From NCBI GenBank assembly GCA_026119935.1, contig JALRMH010000007.1, forward strand, positions 549,097-613,096: 64,000 bases of DNA, read 5' to 3'. The notes beneath the pieces were generated by a model, which was not told where the DNA came from, ran no database searches, and saw only the letters and a program-made list of their open reading frames with translations. This DNA comes from Endothia cerciana (Eukaryota; Ascomycota; Sordariomycetes; Diaporthales; Cryphonectriaceae). Of this stretch, positions 9,967 to 21,281 are shown piece after piece; position 1 is the stretch's first letter, and the number at the start of each line of letters is the position of its first letter. The translations under genes and the position numbers were made by a program.

Positions 9967-10685
9967 GCCAAAGATCCTGTAACAGATTCAAGGAACGTTT
10001 TGGTATGATAATATCTACTGATCAGCATACGGTGGGGAGCGCAGAGAAATTTGGTCCACGGCGGCTTCGAACCCTGAGTAAGCCCCTCTGACCCTTACCT
10101 CTAGAGACTCCATCCGACCAGAGTGCGAGAAGAATTAGCCGGAAAGGCCATTGGAGCTTATCGTCGCATCACGACGTGTCACCATCTCGTACGAGGCTGT
10201 GACCCCCCATCGGCTGCGTGGGTGCTCCGAACATGGTGTGGTGAATCATAATCCTTGCATGACCAGTCAGTTCATGACAAGATCCGGTCGAGCCATAGGC
10301 GCGGAAGCACGGTGTGGACCTGTGACGGAAAGATGGTACGAAGGGCGAAGGGGGGTATCAAGTTGAGAAGTGATCGTGTCAGTAAGCGGGAAGATCATCA
10401 GTATAACTTTACCTGTAGCCCCCCGCGACCACCCACGCTGTTCGGCAGACGGGCACGCGGGCAGGCAGGGATCACACCCAAAGTTAGCGCAGCCCCTGAA
10501 AAGGTACGGATGCCAGCGTCGAAGCTTTAGAGGTGCGGCGCGGCGCGGCGCACTGCAGCTGTGGCAGAAGGGATCCTTGTTTCACCTGCAGTCCAGGTGC
10601 ACGTAGAGCAAAAGCAAAGAAACCACCTTTCAACATTTCTGAGTTCCAGTTCCCAACCTGCGCCCGCCCGCCTGCCCGCCCGCCC

Positions 10686-10729
<44 letters not shown>

Positions 10730-10792
10730 TTCAGGCTTCGTCAACGATCGAACTGTGTGTGTCGGGCCTCTGTTGGTCCAGTCCCAGTCAAG
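9967..10792. promoter_or_regulatory. Divergent promoter region of reductase and GOT1
   Basis: 826 bp with no recognised gene. The GOT1-proximal half holds a (CGCC)n then (CCAG)n tetranucleotide array (10662-10729), listed separately, ending about 60 bp before the GOT1 ATG. Confidence 0.5.
10662..10729. repeat. (CGCC)n/(CCAG)n microsatellite
   Basis: About six imperfect CGCC/CTGC units are followed by nearly eleven CCAG units (10687-10729). The array sits in the GOT1 leader or promoter. A second CCAG array is at 47301-47338. Confidence 0.9.
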
Positions 10793-11440
10793 ATGCCCTC
10801 GATGTGGCTGTCGGATGCCCAAAGTATGCGACTCCCTTGCCCTCGACGCGCCGCGGCACGCGACCCTTGAGTAGTTGGAAAGTGTCTTCGTGATGGCTGA
10901 CGGGGGGTCCTCGCGACAGAGATCGGGGTGGCCTTCTGCTCCGGCGGTGGCTTCTTCCTGATAGGAGGTGTGATGTTGTTCTTTGACCGGGCAATGTGAG
11001 CTCTCCTCGTCCAGTCCTCCTCGTCCAAAGAAGAGAATCGTCGCTGACCGCAACTCCAACCCAGGCTGGCAATGGGAAACGTATGCGAACAGTCAAGCCG
11101 ACCCTCCTTCCGACCGTACTGACTCAGGGCCAACAACCAGATCCTCTTCCTGATCGGCCTCACCATAATAATCGGTCCTGCTAAGACGGTCCTCTTCTTC
11201 GCGCGCAAACAAAAGGCAAAGGGCACCGCCGCCTTCTTCGGTGGCCTGGCCCTCATCTTGTTGCGATGGCCGCTGATCGGGTTCTGTATCGAGCTGTACG
11301 GTATAATGGTTCTGTTTGGGGACTTCCTGGGCACGATCGCCGCATTTGCAAGAAATGTGCCGGTCGTAGGCCCGTACATTGGAATTATGATAGATCGTAT
11401 GGGCATTGGTGCGAGGAGGAATGCCGAGTTGCCAGTGTGA
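10793..11440 (+). CDS. GOT1: Golgi vesicle transport protein Got1
   Basis: Four exons: 10793-10823, 10920-10995, a 16-nt microexon 11065-11080, and 11141-11440. Phases match, and the product is 140 residues against 138 in yeast. It begins MPSMWLSDAQK, then IGVAFCSGGGFFLIGGVMLF, DRAMLAMGN and ILFLIGLTIIIGP, and ends GIGARRNAELPV. Skipping the microexon breaks the conserved LAMGN and the frame, which supports it. Got1 is a four-pass membrane protein of ER/Golgi vesicles that assists COPII transport and fusion, overlapping with Sft2. The four hydrophobic segments are visible. Convergent with profilin. Confidence 0.95.
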
Positions 11441-11856
11441 CGGGCTGCTTCCTGACCAGATCTTTGGCGCGCGGGGCAAAAGGCACCAGGAAGCTGGTAG
11501 TGGCCATATGATGCTCATATAGACCGGCGTTTATTGGCGGCGGTATACCCATATAATTAAGCATCCATATTCGAACCAGGGCGGCTCAGAGAGCAGTACC
11601 GGCAGCAAAAATAGCGGAGTGAGGAAGCTTGTCCTTCCGATAAGACCAACTCTTGTCCAAAGCGCGTGGTATGCAGAATACCATGATATTCCTTCCCGCT
11701 GTCAAAATGTTTGTTCCTCAGATTCAGGCCTGCTCTATAGACTCGACGCAATATCACAGCCACAGCAAGGTGCGTGGCCCACACCACTTCCCCCCTCGGC
11801 GCCCTGCCATCGTAACAGCTCCGATCTTGACCGCGTCTGCCGCCGTCCGCTTCCGC
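11441..11856. other. Convergent 3' flanks of GOT1 and profilin
   Basis: 416 bp between two stop codons. Nothing beyond untranslated sequence is seen. Confidence 0.6.
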
Positions 11857-12570
11857 TTAGTAACCCTGCCCGACGAGGTAGTCCTTCAGCGACTCGACAG
11901 TCTGTGTTGCGTTTCCTGCGACGCCAGCCTCGCCGTGGTGTCCGATCAGGATGGCCTGCTTCGACTTGGAGATACAGATGCCCTCACGGCCCTGCACAAC
12001 CCCATCAGTATTGAGCCTGCTGCTGTTGTCCCCGTCTAGAGCGATCTCGTACCTTGCGGGCGTAGACGCTGCCATTGTCGTTCTTGGTGAGCACGAACCG
12101 CTCGCCGGCAATGTGCAGGCCCTCGGCGAATGCCTTGTCGACGGCACCTTGGTCACCGCTCACGATGCTCGCGATGTTCTTCATCTCCGCGGCGCTGATC
12201 TGAATCGACATCCCCACGTCAGCCAGCTGCACCTGCCGGTTGCCCCTGTTTTCTGAGCGTCCCTTCAGCGGGGGCATGATCTCGTGCCAACCCCGGAGAT
12301 GCCGGAGTACTTCTTGGTGCGTACCGTGTAGCCGGCGCTGGTGGCCCAGGCGCTGTCGCCGGCGATGCTGATGATGGCTCCCTTGTCAATATGGCCAGTG
12401 CCGACGAGGCTTTCAGGAGATGTTCGTTAGCATATCGTATCGTCCGTCGAGTGTGATGGTGGGTGTTGCGGGTTGCCGTCAGTACCTGGTGTCAACATAA
12501 GCTGTAACGATATTAGCTTCATGACCTCCAAGGTGGGGTTCAGGAGGCCGGCAGTACCTTGCCACGACAT
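11857..12570 (-). CDS. PFY1: Profilin
   Basis: Five exons on the minus strand: 12570-12558, 12501-12486, 12409-12325, 12199-12053 and 11991-11857, with GT...AG introns and matching phases. The product is 131 residues, typical of profilin. It begins MSWQAYVDTSLVGTGHIDKG, contains ISAAEMKNIASIVSGD and GLHIAGERFVLTK, then GREGICISKSKQAILIGHHG, and ends LKDYLVGQGY. Profilin binds actin monomers, proline-rich formin segments and phosphoinositides, and drives actin assembly at cortex and hyphal tip. The N-terminal W (residue 3) and C-terminal Y residues of the poly-proline site are present. The first two exons are only 13 and 16 nt. Confidence 0.95.
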
Positions 12571-15500
12571 CTTGTTGGGTGCCTGGGGGGGTTGTGAATG
12601 CTAGATGCAAAGATGCGGAAGATGTGCAAGATGTCTCTCTGGGGGGTTAAGTAGCTCAGATGCTACTGCTTCCGGTCGTCGGCGGCAAAAAGAAAAAGGA
12701 GGTCTGGGTAGCTGTCCGTTTGGGCATGGGAATGTTGTCACCGGCAACTTCCAGGCTGTCAGGCGTTCCTGCCTTTTTTACCCGATACCTTATGTAAGCA
12801 AGGCGGGGCATGAATGGATCTGGAGGTGACTGCTCGCTTCGCTGTCTGCGTACAACACGAAAAACCAACCGCAGATTTAGATTCGTTGATGCTCTTTACA
12901 TCCCTCTTGATCAGTTCCAAACGACAATATCCCACATTTTAACACCAACGGACTACTCAGTCAGCATATCGCCAGTCACTGCAGTGAGGGACCGCTCTCA
13001 GCGGCCCTGACCGGCTTCATCGTCAGTGACCGTCTGGGGAGGGGAAAAGGGGGGGCTTCGACAACAACACCAAGGGGTAGACCGCTTTTGACAGACCTGG
13101 CAAGAATGCGATGGATCAACCGAAGCGGTAAAGAGAATGTGACCCACAGCATTACCGTCCCACCTCGCCTCTTGTCGGGCCTCAGCAGCTTGACGGCTGC
13201 TATAGTTCATCCTTTGTTATTGCTCTTGATTGTAAGTTCCAGATTTGAATATGGCCTGGATAAGACGTATCTTCCGACACGGCGACCATCGCCAGTCAGG
13301 CGTCTGCATTCCTGCGCCATACTAGCAGCTGCTCCAACGATCCAATATTCACGAGCATATCCGGGTCTGGAAGGTTCCGATCTCTCCAGACTTTTGCCCA
13401 TTGGTGAAAGCTAGGGACCGAGACCCTCGCGTACCATCTTGGTCGAGTTACGTGTAGCCGTGCAAGGGTGCATTGGTTCTGATGAAGTTCTTCCGAACGC
13501 TCTCGACTTGGCGTTAACGAGATCCATCGGCCATTTTTAGGCCCTGTCGATTCTGCAATATGGTATGGGTGCGATCAGCAAGGCTGGGCATACACGCGGA
13601 CTGCATCTACACAGATTGCCGAATCCTTCGTTGATTGGCGGAGGATTTCCACAGCCGAGCAAGGCTGGCCGAACCTGAGCCTGGCATTGGCACTGGCGCG
13701 GCTGATCTTGCCCGTGCCAGTTCATGACACCTGTGATCGCCATCTGAGCTTAACGGCACCGAACAGTTGACGGGCGCCACAGTCTCAGTTCCCGCTGCGG
13801 CGCGAAGAAAAGAACGCAGCAGGCTAAAGACTCAGTTGGCGGCAGCATCCGCAAGACGTCAGAGTGCAGCCACCCCGAGGCACCGCTCCCCTTGTCCATA
13901 AGGCTGACAACCCGGCTCAGGACCCATCGTCTTCAAACCATAGAATCATGCCCTCTCTCTCAACGGGAATATTTGAGACCTGATGTTCCGGCTCTGTTTT
14001 TGATCAATGTTCTGGAAGCCTTCCCCCCCCCCCCCCAGGAGCACACCTAGGAACCTAAAATCTCACGTTTCAGCCACAGGTGTGCGTGATTTGCAATGAT
14101 GAGACACTATCCTCCATACAAATATTTGGGTAACATGAAACGAAGCTTTGACAGCCAACGTCCCCCGACATTCACAGATGCCCGAAACGATCTCAGTCTA
14201 GGCCAGCGTTGTTAGTGAGCGATGAAGACACAGCAGGTTCATCGTGCGCCAAGAGGTCGCTGCCATCGCTGTCCTTGTTTTTCCTGGAAACCGGCTGAGC
14301 TTCGCCTTCCCAAGCGCTGACCGCACACCTAGATAACCGTACCCGGCCACTGCACGTCAGGCCTGACTGCACAGTCGGTCGCTGGGTAGGTTGGTCGACG
14401 CCAAGTAATTAAAGTTCTATACTACCATAGCATGTAGCTGTCGAGATGCTGTAGGCCTTACGATGTAACCCTGCAATGGTACGCTACGAGATGAAAGGAT
14501 TGCACCAATTTACCCGGGCCTCAACCTCACCACAGAAGGTGTACGTTTGGGAGGGTATCGAATCCCGGTGAGCGTTGCATGTAGCATCAGTGCCACACCC
14601 GTTGAACGGCCAATGGCTCGCCTGGTACTTTTCAGTACTGCAGCATCGCGACCTGGTCCTCATTTCAAAGGCCTCCACTCACATCCTCTCTCGTCCAAAG
14701 CCTGGACCATGCCCACCGAGGCCAGATTACAGCTCAGCTCAGCTTTCCGGAGAAGGATGAGCCTTGTGGGACGTCATCGCAACTACGGCTTGGCTTGGCA
14801 TTCAGTCAACAGATCTCGTTATTGCAGACACACATCGAGTTGTGGGCGCACTTCACGCAAGCAGATCCGTGTGGTCGCGACCATCCGATGATTGGACGCT
14901 GATCCTTGGAGCCTCCTAAAACAGCAAGCCAGGTCCATCGCTGCACCGCGCTGGCATCAATTGGCGGGCGCCAAGGGGGGGAGGGGGGGGGGAGGGGAGA
15001 CTCAGGTCTCGACGATTACATGAGTCGCCGTTTTGGACTTTGGGTGCTGTTGGATGAGCTGAAGCAGCCGACGAACTCACCCGCACATGTTGGCATTTAG
15101 CCTCCTCAGAGTGCCACGCAGGATCAAGCCGCAGAATAGTTTACACCGGAGAACCTCGACATCTGAAACCACGACTCTGCCGTCACGAGGGCTAAGGGAA
15201 GTCGGCACCCCGCTGCGGAAAACCACGCCGACCAGGGTCCGGCCGCCCAGCAGTCGTCTGTTCCATATTATCCTGGCTGGTCTGGCCCTGGGGCCCACAT
15301 GACCAACGACATCCCGGTGGTTCCTCCAGTTCACAGATGTGGCCGCGGAGCCCACTGTGACGGGGGAGCAGCACCAAGCTTTGGACCCGGCCGCGCGCTT
15401 TCTTACATCGCGTTCCGTGGTCGATTCGTACCGTGAAACAAACAACGACAAGGGGATTGGAAAGATTTCATCGTCACGGCAGGTGGACGGGGGGGCATGC

Positions 15501-16125
15501 GGCCCTCGGTGCACCATACTACGGTGGGGTGCAGGTTTCGAGATAATGAAATGAGAGCAGGCAACCCTGCGGATTACTGGTCCTGCCCGGCCCTAGGAGG
15601 CGCGCTAGGAAATGACAACATGAATTAAAGGGTGGCATTGGGCAGCCTAGCAGAAGACCACGAACAACAGCTGCGCGAATCTACTGACCAAAGGTGCTCA
15701 CCGACCAGAGACGAACAACTGAGTACATAGCAGACGGGCTGGTCTGAGCGCTTGTCCCACCGCAGATCTCCCGCGGATGTCATTCTTCACCTCAGCCTGA
15801 AGAAGAAGCAACAACTGCCTGGACATATATATGGGCAGCGCTCGCCCTGACCGAACAAGGCCTTTTCGTGAGGAGCGTGGATGCAGCGGGCTCACTTGGT
15901 TGCGGGTGCACAACCGAGACAGGAGTGTGTCAGGCTCTTCCCTGGCAATCCTAAACCAACACCCTGCCGGCATATTGCCTCAAAATCGCTGGTTCCCCCC
16001 CCCCCCCCGGCCGCTCACAATAACAACCTTTATGCCGGCCCTGGACTCCTGCTGCTTGATCCGCTGCGCTCGATTCCGTCATCACCTACAGACAGTCCGC
16101 CGCCGCCCTTTCCCCGCGAGCCAAC
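12571..16125. other. 3.6 kb region without a recognisable gene
   Basis: I found no frame with family resemblance on either strand and no convincing chain of exons. The longest frames (for example 15077-15517 minus) look random in composition. Runs of 14 C lie at 14023-14036 and 15995-16008. The right end must contain the promoter and leader of the gene at 16126. A non-coding RNA or eroded sequence cannot be excluded. Confidence 0.5.
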
Positions 16126-18021
16126 ATGGCGTCTGCCCGACCTAGCACGGCGGGCGGTCCGTCGACAAGAAGGGGAAACAACCTTGACAAGAGGATGTCC
16201 AAGGACGACATGTTCTTCAACAACAGCTCGCGCAGGACGGCATTGGCCAACCAGACGGTGCCGAACAACAGGATATCTAGGGATGACCTGTACATAAGGA
16301 GTCGGATGGCCAGCATGTCTCAGTTTCACATACCCGTCCGCGGCTCAACTACAACGCCTGAGTACAGTCCCGATTACCCAGGGGCGCAGGAGGTGTCGAT
16401 ACCGGTTAGGATGCAGACGCCCGAGTCCGCGACGTCGGGCGAGATTCAAATAGGAATGGCACTGGGCAGTCCTACACATATCCCACTGGACCCTTCGCGG
16501 TGGCAGGCCCAGTTCCCTCCAGCATCCCCCCAGGTGCTCGTATCTTCGGAGCCCTCGCCAGCCATGGGCGGACCCGGTGGGACCCTGCAGAGGAAAAAGA
16601 CGGGGAGGAGGAAGCTGTTTGGGTTGTTTGGTGGTGGAAAGAAGGACGACCAGGGCCAGAAGGCTGCCTGGCGCGAACGGGGATTGACGCTGACGAAGAA
16701 CTCGGCCCCGTCAACGACAACGGTCAATGTGCAGCCGCCCAAGACACCGACGAGGAGCTACACGCAGTCCGACAAGAAAACACCCAAACACAAGCCTATC
16801 ATTCTGCGGTCGAACACGATGCCGGCCAACTCGCCCGAGGAGGGACCAGTCGCTCAGCCGGGAGCGCAGATGCTAAGAACGAAGAGTTCGGACCCGCGCA
16901 TGCGTCCTGGAAATGCATCTCAACAGCCACCGCCGGCAATCCCCCCGGTGCCTCTTCTGAACGTGCAAATACCGGAGACCAAGATGGAACGATACAGTGT
17001 AATGTTTAGTGACGTGCTAAATCAGGGCCCCAGGCAGGAGCCCGCCACATCATTACTGGCGAGGAGACAGGCGACTCTGGAGAAGTTGAAGACGATCAAC
17101 CAGGGCAAGGAATTGGAAGTGATGACGGAAGACGCGGAGAAGGTTAGACCACGACGAGCGACCTCACCTCAGCCTGCACGAGAGTCGCTGTCACCGAAGC
17201 TCAGCGTTTTCCCAATACCACCCACCGGTCGTGTGATGCCTTCTCTGGAGACACCAACATCATCCAAGCGTGTCGCGAGGTCGAACACCTCACCAGGGCG
17301 TCTGCCGTCACCTACCCAACAGGCCTTCGACACCCGACCAAGGCAGCCACCTACTACTGGGTCATCACGGAATCTCGAGGTGCCCAACCCCTTCGAGATG
17401 CACCCCCCGTCGTCAGGAGGCTTCAGTAGACCCCAAGAGCCGATCTACCCAACCGATACCTCTTTCCACTTCGGGCCTGACAAGTCCGGCCTCATCCTCG
17501 ACTCCCCGACGTCTATGGATTCCCATGAGGAAATCGTCGTCTCGCAACCCTACAAGCCGACCCTCCACGAGCCACAATGGCAGATGATCTCGCCCTCGCC
17601 CTCCTCCGTCGTAACGTCAACCACCACCTCGGGCCGCCAAGGCCGCTCGGCATCTGCCACCTCGAGCAGTACGCACATCACCAAGCCGTCTTCGGACCTG
17701 GATACCTCGGAAGCGGCGCTCCAGAGTGCGGTGGAGGTGAGCATCGCACGGCAGATCAGCATCTCGAGGCAGCAGCGGGATTTGCTGCGGCCCCTGCAGA
17801 CGCGGAGGGACACAGCCGAGAGGCAGACACCCCCGGGACCCCCATCGGCCGTAGGGCAGCTCAGGAGCCCGCTCGGCGTGACGGTCGTCAAGGCGCCGAG
17901 CCCGGGCAGGCTGGGCCGCGACGAGCCGATCAAGGGGGTCCAGAGCTCGACACCGACGCTGGTGCACCAGTGGGATAGCCCCGTGAGGAAGAGCACGTGG
18001 GCTGTGGTGGAAGGCGATTGA
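16126..18021 (+). CDS. Disordered Ser/Pro-rich orphan protein
   Basis: A single exon of 631 residues from an ATG in good context (CCAACATGG). Not recognised. It is rich in Ser, Pro, Thr and basic residues and probably mostly unstructured. Near the N-terminus a short motif occurs twice: RMSKDDMFF (about 23-31) and RISRDDLYI (about 49-57). A basic block (KKTGRRKLFGLFGGGKKDD, about 155-175) could be a nuclear signal or membrane-binding patch. Proline-directed S/TP sites abound, suggesting kinase control. No enzyme domain or membrane segment is visible. Codon use is GC-rich, as in its neighbours, which supports a real gene. Confidence 0.82.
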   Translation: MASARPSTAGGPSTRRGNNLDKRMSKDDMFFNNSSRRTALANQTVPNNRISRDDLYIRSRMASMSQFHIPVRGSTTTPEYSPDYPGAQEVSIPVRMQTPESATSGEIQIGMALGSPTHIPLDPSRWQAQFPPASPQVLVSSEPSPAMGGPGGTLQRKKTGRRKLFGLFGGGKKDDQGQKAAWRERGLTLTKNSAPSTTTVNVQPPKTPTRSYTQSDKKTPKHKPIILRSNTMPANSPEEGPVAQPGAQMLRTKSSDPRMRPGNASQQPPPAIPPVPLLNVQIPETKMERYSVMFSDVLNQGPRQEPATSLLARRQATLEKLKTINQGKELEVMTEDAEKVRPRRATSPQPARESLSPKLSVFPIPPTGRVMPSLETPTSSKRVARSNTSPGRLPSPTQQAFDTRPRQPPTTGSSRNLEVPNPFEMHPPSSGGFSRPQEPIYPTDTSFHFGPDKSGLILDSPTSMDSHEEIVVSQPYKPTLHEPQWQMISPSPSSVVTSTTTSGRQGRSASATSSSTHITKPSSDLDTSEAALQSAVEVSIARQISISRQQRDLLRPLQTRRDTAERQTPPGPPSAVGQLRSPLGVTVVKAPSPGRLGRDEPIKGVQSSTPTLVHQWDSPVRKSTWAVVEGD

Positions 18022-19401
18022 GCTCCCTTCGCCGAGCTTACGTACCTTTCTTCTTTCCCTGGTGGCGGAGGGCCAAAAAAAAAAAAACCACAAAATCTTT
18101 TTGGCATTGGGTTTTGGGGACGGAATGTTATCTATCGTCTTGACGACGCACACGGTTTGGGAACTGTTTAATGTTTGGGACTGGCTTTTGAGAAGCGTGG
18201 TGTTATATCGGGCACGGCGGGCACGAGCAATCTATCTGGATTCGTGGGCTAACTACACCATCTTCTCCTTTGTTATATCTGGGGTACGGCAGGCTCATCG
18301 GACACTTCGGAGGGCGCACTTGGGGGGGGGACACGAGACTTCTCGTTCTTCGAAATTCTCCGAACCACAAGCCACTGTGCTCTTTGTTCTTCTTTTCTTA
18401 TGTTGCGCACTCTGTTGAGCGGCCTTGGTGGTTTCCGGGCTGGGACTGGGAGGAATTAAATGTGCTTATCTTCATTGATACCTTGACCCTAGGGGTGCTT
18501 CCGCCGCCACCTTCTTGACAAGGTGCCTAATAGGACTGCTAGTATGACATTGCTGAGCACACGAGCAGTTCCAGGTTCCTTGTCTACCATGGTAGACACG
18601 GAGCACACCGTTATCATACGTAGCTCGCAGAAGAAACAACGTCAGGCAGCCGGACCCGAAGACAAGAGTGTGCCCCAAGTGCGACGGCAAGCATACATTA
18701 TGCAGGTAGCTCTTGGCAGGAGCCCACCTGTCCGAGTACTTCCGTTCTAACTTATCAGGGCGGTTGGTGCGAACCTGCATGGAACAATGTTTTGCCCTGC
18801 GCATATGAACCAAACGTTTTATTGCCTTGGCCGGCAGAACTCCTGCAGCTGTGCATGTTTCCCTGCGGGAATCCGTCCATTGCCACATGTAATGTAGCAG
18901 GGCCATGTTGACGTGCTTGTGCGACAACATGTAGGTCGTCTCCCTTCTGTCGTTGATACCGGCCGGAATCGCGAGTTCGACTGAGAATTGGCGGGAACGT
19001 AAAGAGAATTGTTATTCTAAGCAAGCCTGAGCTTTGAACCAGACACAGAGTGGATTCCCAGAAACGACATTGTGTAGTTGATTGTGCTAGGAGGTTCGTG
19101 CACAAGAAACGCCATGTTTGACCGAGTTGAGCTCACGACCTACCTGTGAAATTGCTCAGGGGTCGGTGCGCTGGAGATCATTTCTCGACACGATATTTCA
19201 CATCAACACATATCACGGAAGGCTCATTATGAAGGTATGTAACTTGATATAGACGGTATTGCGAAATCCCGGACGCCATGACTTTGCGTATGCAAGTCGC
19301 ACAAAGACGCAAAACATAATTGCATACTATCGACCCGAGATACCCAGAGGAGCGATTGCGGTCTCATTTTGGAGGATACCGGGGGAATAGCTGCGATGAC
19401 C
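18022..19401. other. Convergent 3' flanks, no gene seen
   Basis: 1.4 kb between the stops of the disordered orphan and YKT6. Open frames here (for example 18062-18418) start in an A-run and look like untranslated sequence. An A-run is at 18076-18087. Confidence 0.55.
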
Positions 19402-21281
19402 TCACATGACCACGCTGAAAATAATTCAAGTCAGTCAAAGTTACAATGAATGAATGGAGGAGCACTTAGGATGAAAAGGAAGTAGACGCAGAGCCGTGGA
19501 CCCTCTGATCTTCAAGAAGCCATCTCGGCTTTCTCGAGGCGGTGGGTTGGATGTTGGATGGCGAGCAGTGGGAATGAAAATAGACAGTAAGGCCGACTTA
19601 CCAGCACGAGTTTTGCTTCTTCGCTTGTTCTGAGGAGATTGTCAGCTCTGGCAACTTTTGGCCTAAACTGATGTAACGTAGGGGCTTACGGTAGAACATC
19701 TTGGACTGAGCGCTCAGCCCGTCACTCTTCTGGACCAGATCGTCGATCTTCACTCCTCTCTCCAAGACACTCTCAATGGTCTTATGAAGTGTGATCTTGG
19801 TCTGGACCGGTAGGTCAGTAATCATGTGAACTGTGTAGGAAGGCAGACCATCTTCCGTACCTCATCTAGTTCCTTCTGGATTTTCAGGATGCTGTCCGCT
19901 TGCTGTGGGTCCTATTCTCTCGTGTCAGACCGGCACCGGTCCTGGAACGAGTGTCTCCTGAGATCCTACCTGGTACTTGGCGATGTAGTCTTTCAATTGC
20001 GGCATGGTAAGTTTTGGGTCCCCGGATTTCCACGAAGACAGCGGGTGCTGCCCAAGAAACTCATCAACAACCTTGGAGAGAAGCTGATGAGCAACAAGTT
20101 GTGGGTATTCGTGGTCTGTGATGACGATGCCGCAGACGCCTTCGGATCGGGCGTAAGCATGAAACGTGTGCTCTACGAAGGTCATTAGTATCCTGAGAAT
20201 GAAGTTTCATGAAAATGAAGCAAAACAAAGCAGACACTTGTCGCCCGTCGTGCTGTGGGCATTTGATTCCGTGTGCCCAGGATCAGCGGCCTGAACGATC
20301 GGATATGCGTTTTCGAACGTCAAAGATCTCTCGTCCGTTGTCTTCCAGCAGGCTTAGGGTTGGGCATCATGCCGGAATGTTGACGACGTTGCTGGATATA
20401 GATGGGGGCGGGCTTCTGTAAGGTCGAGATCGCCGAGTTGAATCTCTCTGCGTAATTCCGTGACCAGAATTCAACATGTTCTCCGTATTTTTCCGTCGAA
20501 TGCCCAGGCTCTGCGCCACGACTACCCCGTCGTTTTGGGCCCTTTTTGTCAGATGTCGGCTCTTGTCGAAATTGTCTCGGTCTTTTGGGGCCTTTAGCCT
20601 GTGGAGGGCGGGTTCGGCAAAAGGAAGGTTGTCAGGTATTGCGAAACGCTCTGATCTTGGCCTTGGGATCGTCGGTTACATGCATAGTAACGTCGCGTTG
20701 ATGTGTCGTGGAAGTGATCTGGCTCCAGGTCCGAAACACCCTTTTGGTCTTGTAGGTTGTAGGCTCTCCCACTTGGGCCAGAATCCTGCCTTCGGTCTGG
20801 AATGGCTGCCTACTGTTCGCCGTTGTGCCCACCAGCCCGGACGGCTGGGCAGCCCATCTCAACGAGAATACAACGTACCTTGCTGCTCTACATCTTGTCG
20901 TTCTGCGCAGGTAGGCCGTCAGCGATCACGTTCCGCATAGCAGTCCGTCATAGGCAATGCTTACGACCGGGCTTCGTTGCCTGTGCCACCTTTCCAGCGA
21001 ACAAAGTCATGAATTCCTTTCCCCAAGTCAGCACCGAAGTTGTACGAAGGACGCATCGAGTCCATGCCGGTCGCGGTGGATAGCGACTAGGGCGTTGCGT
21101 ACGGCATAGCTGGTCCTGGTGAAGCGAGAGTATGCGCTCAGCTCCTTCTCGGCGACCAGCTCCTGTGGCTCCTGGCCTGGGAAGTTCCTGACAACCTAGA
21201 GACAAAGAACGATTCTTAGAAACGTGTGACATATCCGTGTCGACCGTGTGCCTGACGTACGCCGATGTAGTGCACCTTCAT
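19402..21281 (-). CDS. YKT6: R-SNARE Ykt6 (longin, prenylated)
   Basis: Nine exons on the minus strand: 21281-21261, 21195-21103, 21016-20965, 20902-20879, 20172-19970, 19911-19861, 19801-19690, 19629-19602 and 19414-19402. Phases all agree; the product is 198 residues (yeast 200). The longin domain starts MKVHYIGV and includes [27 protein letters not shown] and [19 protein letters not shown]. The R-SNARE motif includes [20 protein letters not shown], whose LLERG/VLERG arginine is the zero-layer residue. The end NSCCVVM carries a palmitoylated Cys then a CaaX box for prenylation. Ykt6 acts in Golgi, endosome, vacuole and autophagosome fusion. Intron 4 is 706 nt with a clear TACTAAT branch point near its end. 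The last exon is 13 nt and encodes only the final residues. Divergent with SLH1. Confidence 0.94.

Noticed and set aside
10040..10100. B-box-like GGTTCGAAGCC on the minus strand
   Set aside because: Neither the T stem nor an acceptor stem can be formed.
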